Assembly (NCBI GenBank): GCA_018829445.1
Contig: JAHJTV010000067.1
Span: 62,001 to 126,000 of the forward strand
Source of the DNA: a bacterium
Lineage (GTDB): Bacteria > SAR324 > XYD2-FULL-50-16
DNA length: 64,000 nucleotides
Direction of reading: 5' to 3'
The notes beneath the pieces are model-generated. The model ran no database searches. It saw only the letters and a program-made list of their open reading frames with translations, and had not been told where the DNA came from. The first letter of the stretch is position 1. The number at the start of each line of letters is the position of its first letter. A program made the position numbers and the translations under genes. Positions 43,766 to 51,806 of this stretch are shown here, piece by piece.

Positions 43766-45013
43766 ATGATACGCAATCCAAGATTAAGAAACAGGGAACA
43801 AGCGAACAACAGGCACCTCATCGATCCTTATCCGGTACACACCTTAAAAAGGGTGGATCAACCCACAACCCGGATAAATGAAGCTGAGGTCTTTCGGCAG
43901 CATGAACAAACCAGTGGCTTTTACCGGGCAGGCAGGGGAGATTTTGGGGAACATATGCAGCAGGAATATCGTCGTTTTGTGCCGAAATACCCGCTTTCGG
44001 GGGCGATGGTTTCCATGGCAGGTGCATTGGCAGATCTGGTTGATGAACCCGTGGGTATGGGAGCAGCAGGCATGCCAGACAGCGCGGTTCCAAAAAATAT
44101 GTCCTGGGCACCCATGGGGCAGGTGGCTGAAAAAAAAGCGCCTTTTACGGATAATCCCGAAAAAATGGCAAGACATATCAAAGAGACCGCCTATTTTTTA
44201 AGAGCCGATCTGGTTGGAATCTGTGAACTGCCTGTTTATGCCATTTACAGTCACCAGAAACAGGATGGCAAACCGATACACCTGAATCACAAATACGCCA
44301 TTGCAATCCTGATCGACCAGGATTGGCATACTTCTCGTCAGACAAGCGGAAACGATTGGATCAGCAATTCCATGAGTTTTCTCGCCTATTCCACCTCTGG
44401 GTTCATTGCCTGTATGCTGGCTGATTATATCCGTCGATTGGGTTATCCGGCGCGAGCTCATCATGCCATGAATTACCAGGTTGCAGTCCCCCCGATTCTT
44501 TTGTGGGCTGGATTGGGTGAGATGTGCCGAATCGGTGATATTGTCCTGAATCCTTTTTTGGGACCCAGATTTAAAGCAGCCATTGTAACAACAGATCTGC
44601 CTTTGGCGATTGACAAGCCGATTGACTTTGGTCTGCAGGATTTTTGTGCAAAATGTAAAAAATGTGCTACCGAATGCCCTTCCGGCTCCATCAGTGACAA
44701 GGATAAGGTTATGTATCACGGATATGAAAAATGGCCGGTTGATGTGGACAAATGCACAAAAATGAGGATAGGCAATAAACAGGGTTCCGGTTGTGGGGTA
44801 TGCATCAAAGTCTGCCCCTGGAATAAACCGAACACGCTATTTCATCGCTCGATTTCCTGGACCATGAGGAAACTCCCCTTTGCCAGGAGGTTTGGCGTAT
44901 GGGGGGACGACCTGCTTGGCTATGGAAAACCGGATTACAATCATAAGTGGTGGCTTGATCTGGAAACCATTAATGGAGACTTGCAGGTCCCGAACTCCAG
45001 TAAAAACCGGTAG
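43766..45013 (+). CDS. Reductive-dehalogenase homologue without Tat signal
   Basis: 415 residues. The C-terminal half shows the RdhA pattern: HAMNYQVAVPPILLWAGLGEMCRIGD, then NPFLGPRFKAAIVTTDLPL, then two [4Fe-4S] motifs, C294-x2-C297-x2-C300-x3-C304-P and C330-x12-C343-x2-C346-x3-C350-P. The first ~100 residues are divergent. There is no twin-arginine signal, no membrane anchor gene (rdhB) nearby and no fused reductase domain, so it is cytoplasmic and probably not respiratory. Relatives bind a corrinoid and reduce carbon-halogen bonds; queuosine reductase is a more distant alternative. Upstream is its likely sigma-54 control region. Confidence 0.8.
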   Translation: MIRNPRLRNREQANNRHLIDPYPVHTLKRVDQPTTRINEAEVFRQHEQTSGFYRAGRGDFGEHMQQEYRRFVPKYPLSGAMVSMAGALADLVDEPVGMGAAGMPDSAVPKNMSWAPMGQVAEKKAPFTDNPEKMARHIKETAYFLRADLVGICELPVYAIYSHQKQDGKPIHLNHKYAIAILIDQDWHTSRQTSGNDWISNSMSFLAYSTSGFIACMLADYIRRLGYPARAHHAMNYQVAVPPILLWAGLGEMCRIGDIVLNPFLGPRFKAAIVTTDLPLAIDKPIDFGLQDFCAKCKKCATECPSGSISDKDKVMYHGYEKWPVDVDKCTKMRIGNKQGSGCGVCIKVCPWNKPNTLFHRSISWTMRKLPFARRFGVWGDDLLGYGKPDYNHKWWLDLETINGDLQVPNSSKNR

Positions 45014-45062
45014 GGCGGCCTTGCGTGGCCGCCTTTGGAAACGCACAGGCAAGGATGTATTC
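45006..45062. repeat. GGCCGC hairpin repeat, copy 3
   Basis: GGGCGGCC (45013-45020) and GGCCGCCT (45027-45034) form a stem with loop TTGCGT, beginning at the stop codon of the dehalogenase homologue (TAG 45011-45013). It matches the repeats at 40249 and 40351 in the stem and the following GGCAAGGATGTAT. It may also act as a transcript end. Confidence 0.65.
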
Positions 45063-45107
45063 TCACAAGCGTTTGCCTAAATGCAAGTAGAGTGAAGTTT
45101 CATTGAC

Positions 45108-45180
45108 AATTAATAGTTATCAATTGATTGTTAATTATTTCATCTTAAAATAGTCAATAATCAATTGATAACTATTAATT
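45108..45180. repeat. 22-bp perfect AT-rich inverted repeat
   Basis: The arm at 45108-45129 (AATTAATAGTTATCA... ) is exactly inverted at 45159-45180, with a 29-nt spacer in which further short pairing exists. The whole stretch 45014-45335 has no gene; its remainder carries half-copies of the GGCCGC-associated repeat (TGGGATGTACCCTGCCCTG near 45212 and TGGGACGTAGCCCTGACC near 45262). It may be a tiny mobile unit or an extended hairpin. Confidence 0.6.
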
Positions 45181-45335
45181 ACTAATAATCTTTTGCTTAA
45201 CTTTGCGTTTATGGGATGTACCCTGCCCTGCCAAAATCCTTGCTCCACTAACACACCCTTGTGGGACGTAGCCCTGACCTAGTGTTTTATCAATCACTCG
45301 AACAGGTTTTTTACGCATTTGAAGGAGAGTAAAGA

Positions 45336-46088
45336 ATGACGGACATAGAATATAATAACCTGCTGGAACTGGTCAAAAAAAGAAGGAGTATCAGACGGTT
45401 TAAGAGTGATCCTGTTCCTGATGAGATTATCGACAAGGTTATGGAAGTTGCACGCTGGGCTCCTTCGGCTTTTAATACTCAGCCCTGGGAATTTGTGATT
45501 CTCAAGGATGAGCCATCACGAAAAAGAATTGTAGAGATCACCTCTTCCTACTGGGATGATTGTGTCGACATGGAAAAAGCCAGGGCTGAATGGCAGGGTC
45601 GTACCTGGACCCTTAAAGGGATGACAAACGAACCAGGCGACTATTCTGAAGCACCAGTCTATATATTTCTTTTTGGAGACCCGCGCACCCTGGATGCACT
45701 TCCCATGGGGGTCCAATGTGACCAGCACCGGCGGCGACTGGTTTATCAGTCCAGCCTTGCTAATGCTTTTTTGTACATGCAGCTGGCCGCAGCATCTTTC
45801 GGACTGGGGGCACAATGGTACTCGGTCGTACAGACTCCTTACTGCTCGTGCTTAATAAAGGATTTTCTGGGCATTCCTCAGGAATTTGACATGTACGACA
45901 TGATGGTATTGGGATACCCGGCGGTCAATCCTCCCAGGAAATTTATCAGAAAAACTGAAGAGATGGTACATTGGGGAGTTGACAACAGTGGCAGTTTCAG
46001 GAATGAAACCGAAATCCGGGATTTTGTTAAAAAAACCCGGAGCTGGGTGACCGGTTGTCACGCTAAAAAAGCCAAAGAGATGGAATAG
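45336..46088 (+). CDS. Nitroreductase-family FMN oxidoreductase
   Basis: 250 residues. The family start KKRRSIRRFKSDPVPDEIIDKVMEVARWAPSAFNTQPWEFVIL carries the FMN-phosphate arginines and the NTQPW motif. The middle has QSSLANAFLYMQLAAASFGLGAQWYSV, and the end PAVNPPRKFIRKTEEMVHW. It should bind FMN and reduce nitro groups, quinones or related acceptors with NAD(P)H. GGAGAG upstream gives a good start. It stands between a reductive-dehalogenase homologue and an FMN dehydrogenase, suggesting a redox function on aromatic or halogenated compounds, not proven. Confidence 0.9.
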   Translation: MTDIEYNNLLELVKKRRSIRRFKSDPVPDEIIDKVMEVARWAPSAFNTQPWEFVILKDEPSRKRIVEITSSYWDDCVDMEKARAEWQGRTWTLKGMTNEPGDYSEAPVYIFLFGDPRTLDALPMGVQCDQHRRRLVYQSSLANAFLYMQLAAASFGLGAQWYSVVQTPYCSCLIKDFLGIPQEFDMYDMMVLGYPAVNPPRKFIRKTEEMVHWGVDNSGSFRNETEIRDFVKKTRSWVTGCHAKKAKEME

Positions 46089-46169
46089 CCGATTATTCCC
46101 GGTTAATAAGTTATACCGACCGGAGGCCTTATAAAACCCCTGTGGTCTTCAATTGAATTCTCTAATGAC

Positions 46170-47186
46170 CTACCGGGGTAAATACAACAGTGAACTGTCG
46201 GCAGATTCGATATTTTTACATCCCGTCAAGACCATTGTCTGTTTCAGTTCGGTTTTCAGGGTTTCAATATATTTGATGACTCCCTCTTTTAAACCTCCCA
46301 TTGCTGCAACAGAAAAGGGTCGACCAATCATAACCGCGTCTGCTCCCAAAGCGATCATTTTGAGGATATCGCCTCCCGTTCGCACGCCCCCGTCTGCCAG
46401 GATAGCAATCTGCCCTTTTACTGCGCCGGCGGTTTCTTCGAGAATGGCTGCAACCCCCGGAGTATGATCCAGCACCCGACCGCCGTGATTGGATATTACA
46501 ATTGCCGAAGCTCCGGTATCAACGGCCAACCTGGCAGCGTCAGGCGTCATGATCCCTTTGAGGACAAATTTCAGGGGAAACCGTTTGATTATTTCCTGAA
46601 GCTTTGTCGCGGATTTTGCCGAGACGGGTCGTCCCATTTTTTTGAGGGTAATCAACCCGGCCGCATCAATATCGATTCCCACAATTTTAGCTCCGGTAGC
46701 TACCACCAATTCCAGTTTTTTAAAGAGTTCTTCATCTTCCCACGGTTTTATGAAGGGAATCCCGTTTCCCTGGAGAGAGGTGATGGCTGAAAAGGCAGCT
46801 TCATAGATAAATTCCGGAACCCCATCGCCTGTGCACCCCAAAGTTCCGGATTCGTAACAACCGGCCAGAACAGCGTTGATGTAATCCTCTTCGGATACCT
46901 TTCCTCCCATATTAAAGGATACACCCCCGATGGGAGCGGCCAGCACAGGTATATCCAGTTTGCGACCCAAGATAGTGATACTTGTCTGGGGATCATTGAA
47001 ATCATGGATCACACGCATGTTGAGCTTAATTTCCGCCAGACTGTTGATATTGGATTGAAAAGAACCGGCTGTTCCGATTCCCCCCATTCCCGGGACTTCG
47101 TCAACGCATAATTTCCCGTTGCAAACAGGGCAGACGCGGCAATAACCTTTCATCAGTTCCCTGGCTTTCTCTCTTATCTCTTTCAT
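46170..47186 (-). CDS. FMN-dependent alpha-hydroxy-acid dehydrogenase with N-terminal cysteine motif
   Basis: 338 residues, TIM barrel of the lactate/glycolate oxidase type. The FMN and substrate motifs are IGIDIDAAG, FVLKGIMTPDAARLAVDTGASAIVISNHGGR (catalytic His in SNHGG), ILADGGVRTGGDILKMIALGADAVMIGRPF. An N-terminal C16-x2-C19-x2-C22-x4-C27 cluster (CRVCPVCNGKLC) precedes GMGGIGTAGSF; aerobic members lack it, and it is seen in anaerobe proteins where it may bind metal or an Fe-S cluster. Likely oxidises a 2-hydroxy acid with transfer to an electron carrier. It is a single minus-strand gene. Confidence 0.85.
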   Translation of the reverse strand: MKEIREKARELMKGYCRVCPVCNGKLCVDEVPGMGGIGTAGSFQSNINSLAEIKLNMRVIHDFNDPQTSITILGRKLDIPVLAAPIGGVSFNMGGKVSEEDYINAVLAGCYESGTLGCTGDGVPEFIYEAAFSAITSLQGNGIPFIKPWEDEELFKKLELVVATGAKIVGIDIDAAGLITLKKMGRPVSAKSATKLQEIIKRFPLKFVLKGIMTPDAARLAVDTGASAIVISNHGGRVLDHTPGVAAILEETAGAVKGQIAILADGGVRTGGDILKMIALGADAVMIGRPFSVAAMGGLKEGVIKYIETLKTELKQTMVLTGCKNIESADSSLLYLPR

Positions 47187-47277
47187 ATTAATAGATATTC
47201 GCTAAATGAGGATGGTTTTGTTCAATACTTTTTAACAACCGAAAAAACAGAACAATCAAAATTGTATTTTTCCAAAT

Positions 47278-48213
47278 TTAACCATCTTGGGCAATCTTAC
47301 CTTGCAAATTCAGGGCTGATTTCTGTCTGCTTTTTTTTAAGTTTGCAAGATAGACCGCTATCAGAATGATGGCTCCTCCAAACAATTGAATCCAGGTGAG
47401 AGACTCATCCAGAATCAACCAAGCTCCGATTGCGGTGACAACGGGAATACCATTCAGAAAAACAGATGCCTTAACTGCCTCAATTTTACTCAAGGCAAAA
47501 TTGAAACATAAAAACGCTCCGATCGTGGCAAACAGACATAGTCCTGCAATTGCCAATATGGGGTAAAAGGTTACCAAAGACCAATCGATACTGGGGTACT
47601 CCCAGAAAAATTCCGGGGCAAACAGGATTGCTCCCCAGATAACTTGAATACCTGTAATATCAACTGTGGAAAGGTACTGCCCTGCACTTCTGATCAGAAC
47701 AGTAAAAATCGAAGCTGAAACAACGGCACCAAGAATCAGAAAGTCACCCATCATCCCCTGGTTCATATCCCATTGAAAGCCGGGATCTCCACCGATGAGA
47801 ATCGCCATTCCCGTAATGGAAAGAGCAATTCCGGCAACCTGATTGAATTTTGGTTTTTCCTTGAGAAATGCAACAGAAAGTAACAGGACTCCAATGGGAA
47901 TCGTCGCAGTAATCAAAGATGCTTTGGAGGCGGTAGTGTATTGCAGTCCGTTGGTCTCAAACAGAAAATACAACCAGGGTTGAAATAAACCGATTACAAA
48001 CAATCTCAAGTGATTTTTGAGGGACAGTCTTGGGAAACCTTTTTTTAACAAGAGGCCGATAAAAAACAGGGCGGTAATGCTGAATCTAAAAAAAACAAGA
48101 GAATAGGTGGAAAAACCGGTAAGGGCTACCTTGGTGAAGATAAAAGAAAACCCCCAGGCCAACATAGCTATTGCCAAGGCAGCGTAGGGCAGAATGTGAC
48201 TGTTTTTTTTCAT
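47278..48213 (-). CDS. EamA/DMT-family transporter
   Basis: 311 residues from ATG 48213 (MKKNSHILPYAALAIAMLAWG). The upstream in-frame stretch to 48306 is unlikely protein. Ten membrane segments in two EamA repeats, with WGFSFIFTKVAL in the first and GAFLCFNFALSKIEAVKASVFLNGIPVVTAIGAWLILDESLTWIQLFGGAIILIAVYL closing the second. A drug/metabolite exporter or amino-acid carrier of unknown substrate. It is divergent from the CoA-binding gene. Confidence 0.88.
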   Translation of the reverse strand: MKKNSHILPYAALAIAMLAWGFSFIFTKVALTGFSTYSLVFFRFSITALFFIGLLLKKGFPRLSLKNHLRLFVIGLFQPWLYFLFETNGLQYTTASKASLITATIPIGVLLLSVAFLKEKPKFNQVAGIALSITGMAILIGGDPGFQWDMNQGMMGDFLILGAVVSASIFTVLIRSAGQYLSTVDITGIQVIWGAILFAPEFFWEYPSIDWSLVTFYPILAIAGLCLFATIGAFLCFNFALSKIEAVKASVFLNGIPVVTAIGAWLILDESLTWIQLFGGAIILIAVYLANLKKSRQKSALNLQGKIAQDG

Positions 48214-48340
48214 GTTTTGACAGAGCTGATAGTTTTTGACAGAATTTTCTCGTCTCTTTGGTTTTACTATACAATTCTGACAATAAGATCTTTGGCATTC
48301 ATGCAATACAGGAGACCCTTATCAATTTTAGGAGAAAACT

Positions 48341-48778
48341 ATGCCCTCAAATCATGAACTGTTCTTCGAACTTCCGAGTTTTGCCGTTGTTGGCCACACC
48401 AAGGCCCAGAACTTTCCAACCTTGTCATATAAAGGATTAAAAAAGATGGGGAAAACAGTATTTCCCATAGATCCGAGTATTGAAGAGGTGGATGGTGATA
48501 AAACCTTTAAGGATATTGATTCGTTGCCGAACAAAGTGAGTGGAATCATTCTTGAGGTACCAAAAGCTGAAACCAAAGAGTGGATTTCCAAAGCTGCCAA
48601 GGCTGGAATCAAAGATGTCTGGATTCACATGCAGAGAGATACTGAAGAAGCCTTAACCCTGGCAAAAGACAATGGTATGAATGTGAGAACCGGGACCTGT
48701 GCCGTTATGTACGTGACACCCGGATTGACCTATCATTCGATTCACAAGTTTATTATGAAGCTAATTGGAAAATACTAG
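48341..48778 (+). CDS. CoA-binding domain protein
   Basis: 145 residues, a single Rossmann-like CoA-binding domain (PF13380 type). Visible are FAVVGHTKAQNFPTLSYKGLKKMGKTVFPIDPSIEEVDGDKTFKDIDSLPNKVSGIILEVPKA and the later AGIKDVWIHMQ. It may modulate acyl-CoA metabolism or bind CoA-like ligands; a precise role is unknown. An AGGAG site precedes ATG 48341. It is followed by a strong terminator and faces the acyl-CoA dehydrogenase gene. Confidence 0.85.
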   Translation: MPSNHELFFELPSFAVVGHTKAQNFPTLSYKGLKKMGKTVFPIDPSIEEVDGDKTFKDIDSLPNKVSGIILEVPKAETKEWISKAAKAGIKDVWIHMQRDTEEALTLAKDNGMNVRTGTCAVMYVTPGLTYHSIHKFIMKLIGKY

Positions 48779-48803
48779 GGGATGGGGAGTCGAGTTTACA
48801 ATC

Positions 48804-48833
48804 GGGCGGCTATTTCAAGCCGCCCTTGTCTTT
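48804..48833 (+). terminator. Intrinsic terminator of the CoA-binding gene
   Basis: GGGCGGC (48804-48810) and GCCGCCC (48819-48825) form a 7-bp GC stem with loop TATTTCAA, followed by TTGTCTTTTT. Its right end touches the stop of the convergent acyl-CoA dehydrogenase gene, so it may serve both directions only partly. Confidence 0.85.
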
Positions 48834-50651
48834 TTATTTCTCGCCGAAAGCTTCGTCTGAAATATCAATGGCAGCGTCGCAACCCAAGGCTACAGCGTCC
48901 ATTTTCCCTAATGTAACCGGGATGATTGTTTTGATAAAATATTCGGCATTTTTTAACTGTCCTTCATAGAAAGCAACATCCTTCTTTTTCGCTCCCGCTT
49001 CCAGTTTTTCGTAAGCAACCACTGCTCTCCAAAGCAATAACCATGCTATCACCACATCACCCATCAAAAACAGGAATGGAACTGAATGGGCAAAAGCTGT
49101 TTTAAATCTGGCTGACATGGCCGTTTTACCAAGTTCCATGGAAGTTGCCTGGAGTTTAACAACGGCTTCATCCAGCTTTTCCGCCAGTGTTTCAAGACCT
49201 TTGGTGGCCTTGGCTTTGGTGATGATATCCTGGATCTCTTTGATCAGTCCCATGAATACCTGCCCCTCTTTCGCCGGCATTTTTCTGGCAAGCAGATCCA
49301 TTGCCTGAATCCCATCGGTTCCTTCGTAGATGGAAGCGATTTTACAATCCCTTACCAATTGTTCAATGGGATAATCCTTGGTATAACCTGCACCACCATA
49401 AACCTGCATTGCCTGTACACAGATATCAAAACCAAGACCGGAATTATAGGTTTTAAGGATTGGAGTCAGAATTTCAATCAAGCCATCATACTTTGCCTTA
49501 TCCTCTTCGTTTTTTGCCAGCTCTTTCCAATCAAAACAAGCAGCTGTATAGTGGACAAAACTTCTCATTCCTTCAACATAAGCCTTCATGTTTAACAGCA
49601 TACGCCTGACATCCGGATGTTGGATAATGGCAACACTGGGGGCTTCGTGATTCATGAAATTTTCAATGGAACGACCCTGAATTCTTTCGCGTGCGTACTT
49701 TAAAGCGTAGAGATAGGCCGTTGATGCATGGGTGAAAGCCTGATGACCGACTCCCAGACGGGCTTCGTTCATCATATGAAACATGACGCGCATCCCTTTG
49801 TTTTCGTCGCCCAGTAAAACACCCTTACAATTTCCACTGGCACCCAGAGACATGGAACAGGTAGCGCTTCCATGGATTCCCATTTTTTCTTCAACACTGG
49901 TACAGAAGATGTCATTTCTTTCTCCCAGACTGCCATCCTCATTAACCCAGAATTTGGGAACCAGGAAGAGAGAGATGCCCTTGGTTCCGCCCGGAGCGCC
50001 TTCTATCCGCGCTAAAACAGGGTGTATGATATTCTCGACCAGATCATGATCCCCTGATGTGATAAAGATTTTATTACCTGTTAAGGAAAAGGTTCCATCA
50101 TCATTTCTTTTGGCAGTGGTTGTTAAGGCACCGACATCCGATCCGGCATCAGGTTCGGTTAACAACATGGTTCCCCCCCATTTACCGGTATACACATTCT
50201 TCAAAAACATCTCTCTCTGCTTTTCCGTCCCAAACAGTTCTATCATTTTACCAGTTCCGTGACCCAGCATTGAATAGGCTGCGAATGAGAAGTTACTGCC
50301 GGAAAGATATTCATTGGCTGCCGCAGCGATTACCTGAGGTAGCCCTTGTCCACCAACTGCCGGATCTTCGGTCATCGCTGTGTATTCAGCTTCCACAAAA
50401 AGCTTAAACGGTCTGCGAAAACATTCCGGTGGTTTTACAGTACCGTTTACAATCTTAACACCCTCTTTATCACCTTCGGCATATGTAGGAAGAATCTCTT
50501 TAAGACCAAAGTTTCTTGCTTCCTTGATGATCATTTCAAAGGTCTTTTGGTTGAAATCGGCATATTTCTCATCCTCTGCCATTTTCTCAATACCCAGTTG
50601 TTCAAAAAGAACAAAATTCAGATCCCTTAAATCTGCAACAGTTTGAGTCAT
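48834..50651 (-). CDS. Acyl-CoA dehydrogenase of the long (about 600-residue) type
   Basis: 605 residues, like DmdC/FadE-type dehydrogenases with an added C-terminal domain. FAD and substrate motifs include MLLTEPDAGSDVGAL, LTGNKIFITSGDHDL and KMGIHGSATCSM. The catalytic glutamate lies in ASIYEGTDGIQAMDLLARK near residue 440, followed by the Acyl-CoA_dh_C helical tail. It oxidises an acyl-CoA to an enoyl-CoA in the cytoplasm with electrons to ETF. A GGAGG-like site precedes the start. The substrate (fatty acid or methylthiopropionate-like) is not readable. Confidence 0.92.
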   Translation of the reverse strand: MTQTVADLRDLNFVLFEQLGIEKMAEDEKYADFNQKTFEMIIKEARNFGLKEILPTYAEGDKEGVKIVNGTVKPPECFRRPFKLFVEAEYTAMTEDPAVGGQGLPQVIAAAANEYLSGSNFSFAAYSMLGHGTGKMIELFGTEKQREMFLKNVYTGKWGGTMLLTEPDAGSDVGALTTTAKRNDDGTFSLTGNKIFITSGDHDLVENIIHPVLARIEGAPGGTKGISLFLVPKFWVNEDGSLGERNDIFCTSVEEKMGIHGSATCSMSLGASGNCKGVLLGDENKGMRVMFHMMNEARLGVGHQAFTHASTAYLYALKYARERIQGRSIENFMNHEAPSVAIIQHPDVRRMLLNMKAYVEGMRSFVHYTAACFDWKELAKNEEDKAKYDGLIEILTPILKTYNSGLGFDICVQAMQVYGGAGYTKDYPIEQLVRDCKIASIYEGTDGIQAMDLLARKMPAKEGQVFMGLIKEIQDIITKAKATKGLETLAEKLDEAVVKLQATSMELGKTAMSARFKTAFAHSVPFLFLMGDVVIAWLLLWRAVVAYEKLEAGAKKKDVAFYEGQLKNAEYFIKTIIPVTLGKMDAVALGCDAAIDISDEAFGEK

Positions 50652-50693
50652 TTTTCCTCCAGAAAAATTTTAAATTTGCCTATTAAGGCAGCT

Positions 50694-50708
50694 GACCGTC
50701 CATCGGTC
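50694..50708. promoter_or_regulatory. GACCG-N5-CGGTC operator candidate
   Basis: GACCG (50694-50698) and CGGTC (50704-50708) are inverted half-sites 43 nt upstream of the acyl-CoA dehydrogenase start. Dyads of this kind are known for TetR/FadR-class regulators of fatty-acid oxidation genes. No dedicated regulator gene of that class is adjacent. Confidence 0.35.
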
Positions 50709-50740
50709 GGGTTAAAAACAGTGCTCGCAATATTTGAATT

Positions 50741-51418
50741 TTATAATTCCGTAATATCATCAACGTAAGCAACAACATAGTCCGGTGGAACAAATTTGGA
50801 GTTAATCCTCAGCATTCTCTGTTCATCGTCGGACTTCAGGAGTGCCTTCTCAATATTAGATTTGGTTTGATATTCAATGGAGATCTTATCCTCTCCTTTC
50901 AGTTTCCAGGCCCGTTCAAAAGATTCCGTTACCTCGGGATAGTAGGGAAAGATCTGTTTGCTGTTCATCCCTACAATTCTTTGAATGACATTGGTTGCCA
51001 CCTTCTTCCAATCCGGATCACAATCCATAAAAATGAAACTCTTTCCTTTCTTCTGCCAAGTGGAGATCAGGGTAGGTGGATTTTTATCCTGGTTAAACCC
51101 TAAGTCCAAAATACGTTCTACGGTTTTACCGGGTATGACGATGCCCTCATTTTCGTAAAATTCCTCGACTCTCGATAAGATCACTGATGGCGATTCATCG
51201 AAATAATTAGCCAGTTTACAGATATCAATGATAGACCAATGGCGGTTTCCCTCTTTCAACTTACGAAAGGTTCGGGCGTCCGTATCGCTTTTCCCCAGTC
51301 CTGCATCACGACTGAAATGAGTTTCCTTGATATCCTTCTCTTTCAGATACTTGATCAACCACTGGGTAATCGCTAATTCGTATTCGTCACTATGATTCCA
51401 CTTGATTTTTGATTTCAT
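50741..51418 (-). CDS. HTH-like protein ending in a PAS-like domain (unrecognised family)
   Basis: 225 residues. I do not recognise a named family. The first ~85 residues are charged and helical (FSRDAGLGKSDTDARTFRKLKEGNRHWSIIDICKLANYF), compatible with an XRE-like DNA-binding domain. The C-terminal ~115 residues look PAS-like, ending PPDYVVAYVDDITEL. It may be a small ligand-sensing regulator, near the acyl-CoA dehydrogenase gene on the same strand, 89 nt upstream of it. Confidence 0.65.
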   Translation of the reverse strand: MKSKIKWNHSDEYELAITQWLIKYLKEKDIKETHFSRDAGLGKSDTDARTFRKLKEGNRHWSIIDICKLANYFDESPSVILSRVEEFYENEGIVIPGKTVERILDLGFNQDKNPPTLISTWQKKGKSFIFMDCDPDWKKVATNVIQRIVGMNSKQIFPYYPEVTESFERAWKLKGEDKISIEYQTKSNIEKALLKSDDEQRMLRINSKFVPPDYVVAYVDDITEL

Positions 51419-51806
51419 ATTCTATATTTATAGGTAAAAAAAGCCTGTGTCAAGGGGAAATAGTCCTATTTCCGATTCGAACATTTTGTATAGTTCTATA
51501 TTATCATAATTTTACATTGTTACTACTGATTAGACTGAATTTGCTATTTACAAGATGATATGCTAAATCTCATATGGCAGTTGACCAGATACATTCAAAA
51601 GGCAGATGAGAAATATCTATCCGGGTGAGCAGGCTAAAGACAGATTCCGGCAGTGATGTAGTCCCATGATTTCAGTGTTTTGTTTTTGCTGAAAGTTAAT
51701 GGCTGGAAGCAAGGTATTAGTACGAATTTTTATTGAATCACCCGCAATTTAAATACAATGATAAGATTTTTGTGAAGCACTAAAATATCAAACCTGGCAG
51801 ATTTTA
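51419..51806. other. Intergenic stretch between two divergent regulators
   Basis: About 390 nt, AT-rich, no gene and no strong inverted repeat seen. It must hold the promoters of the PAS-like regulator gene and the sigma-54 activator gene. I could not assign either with confidence. Confidence 0.4.

Noticed and set aside
44198..44719. 173-codon minus-strand frame over the dehalogenase homologue
   Set aside because: Opposite-strand shadow of a gene with eight conserved cluster cysteines; no independent signal.
40249..45062. CRISPR array from the repeated GGCCGC units
   Set aside because: Units are not regularly spaced, each is itself a hairpin, no cas gene is present and spacers are lacking.
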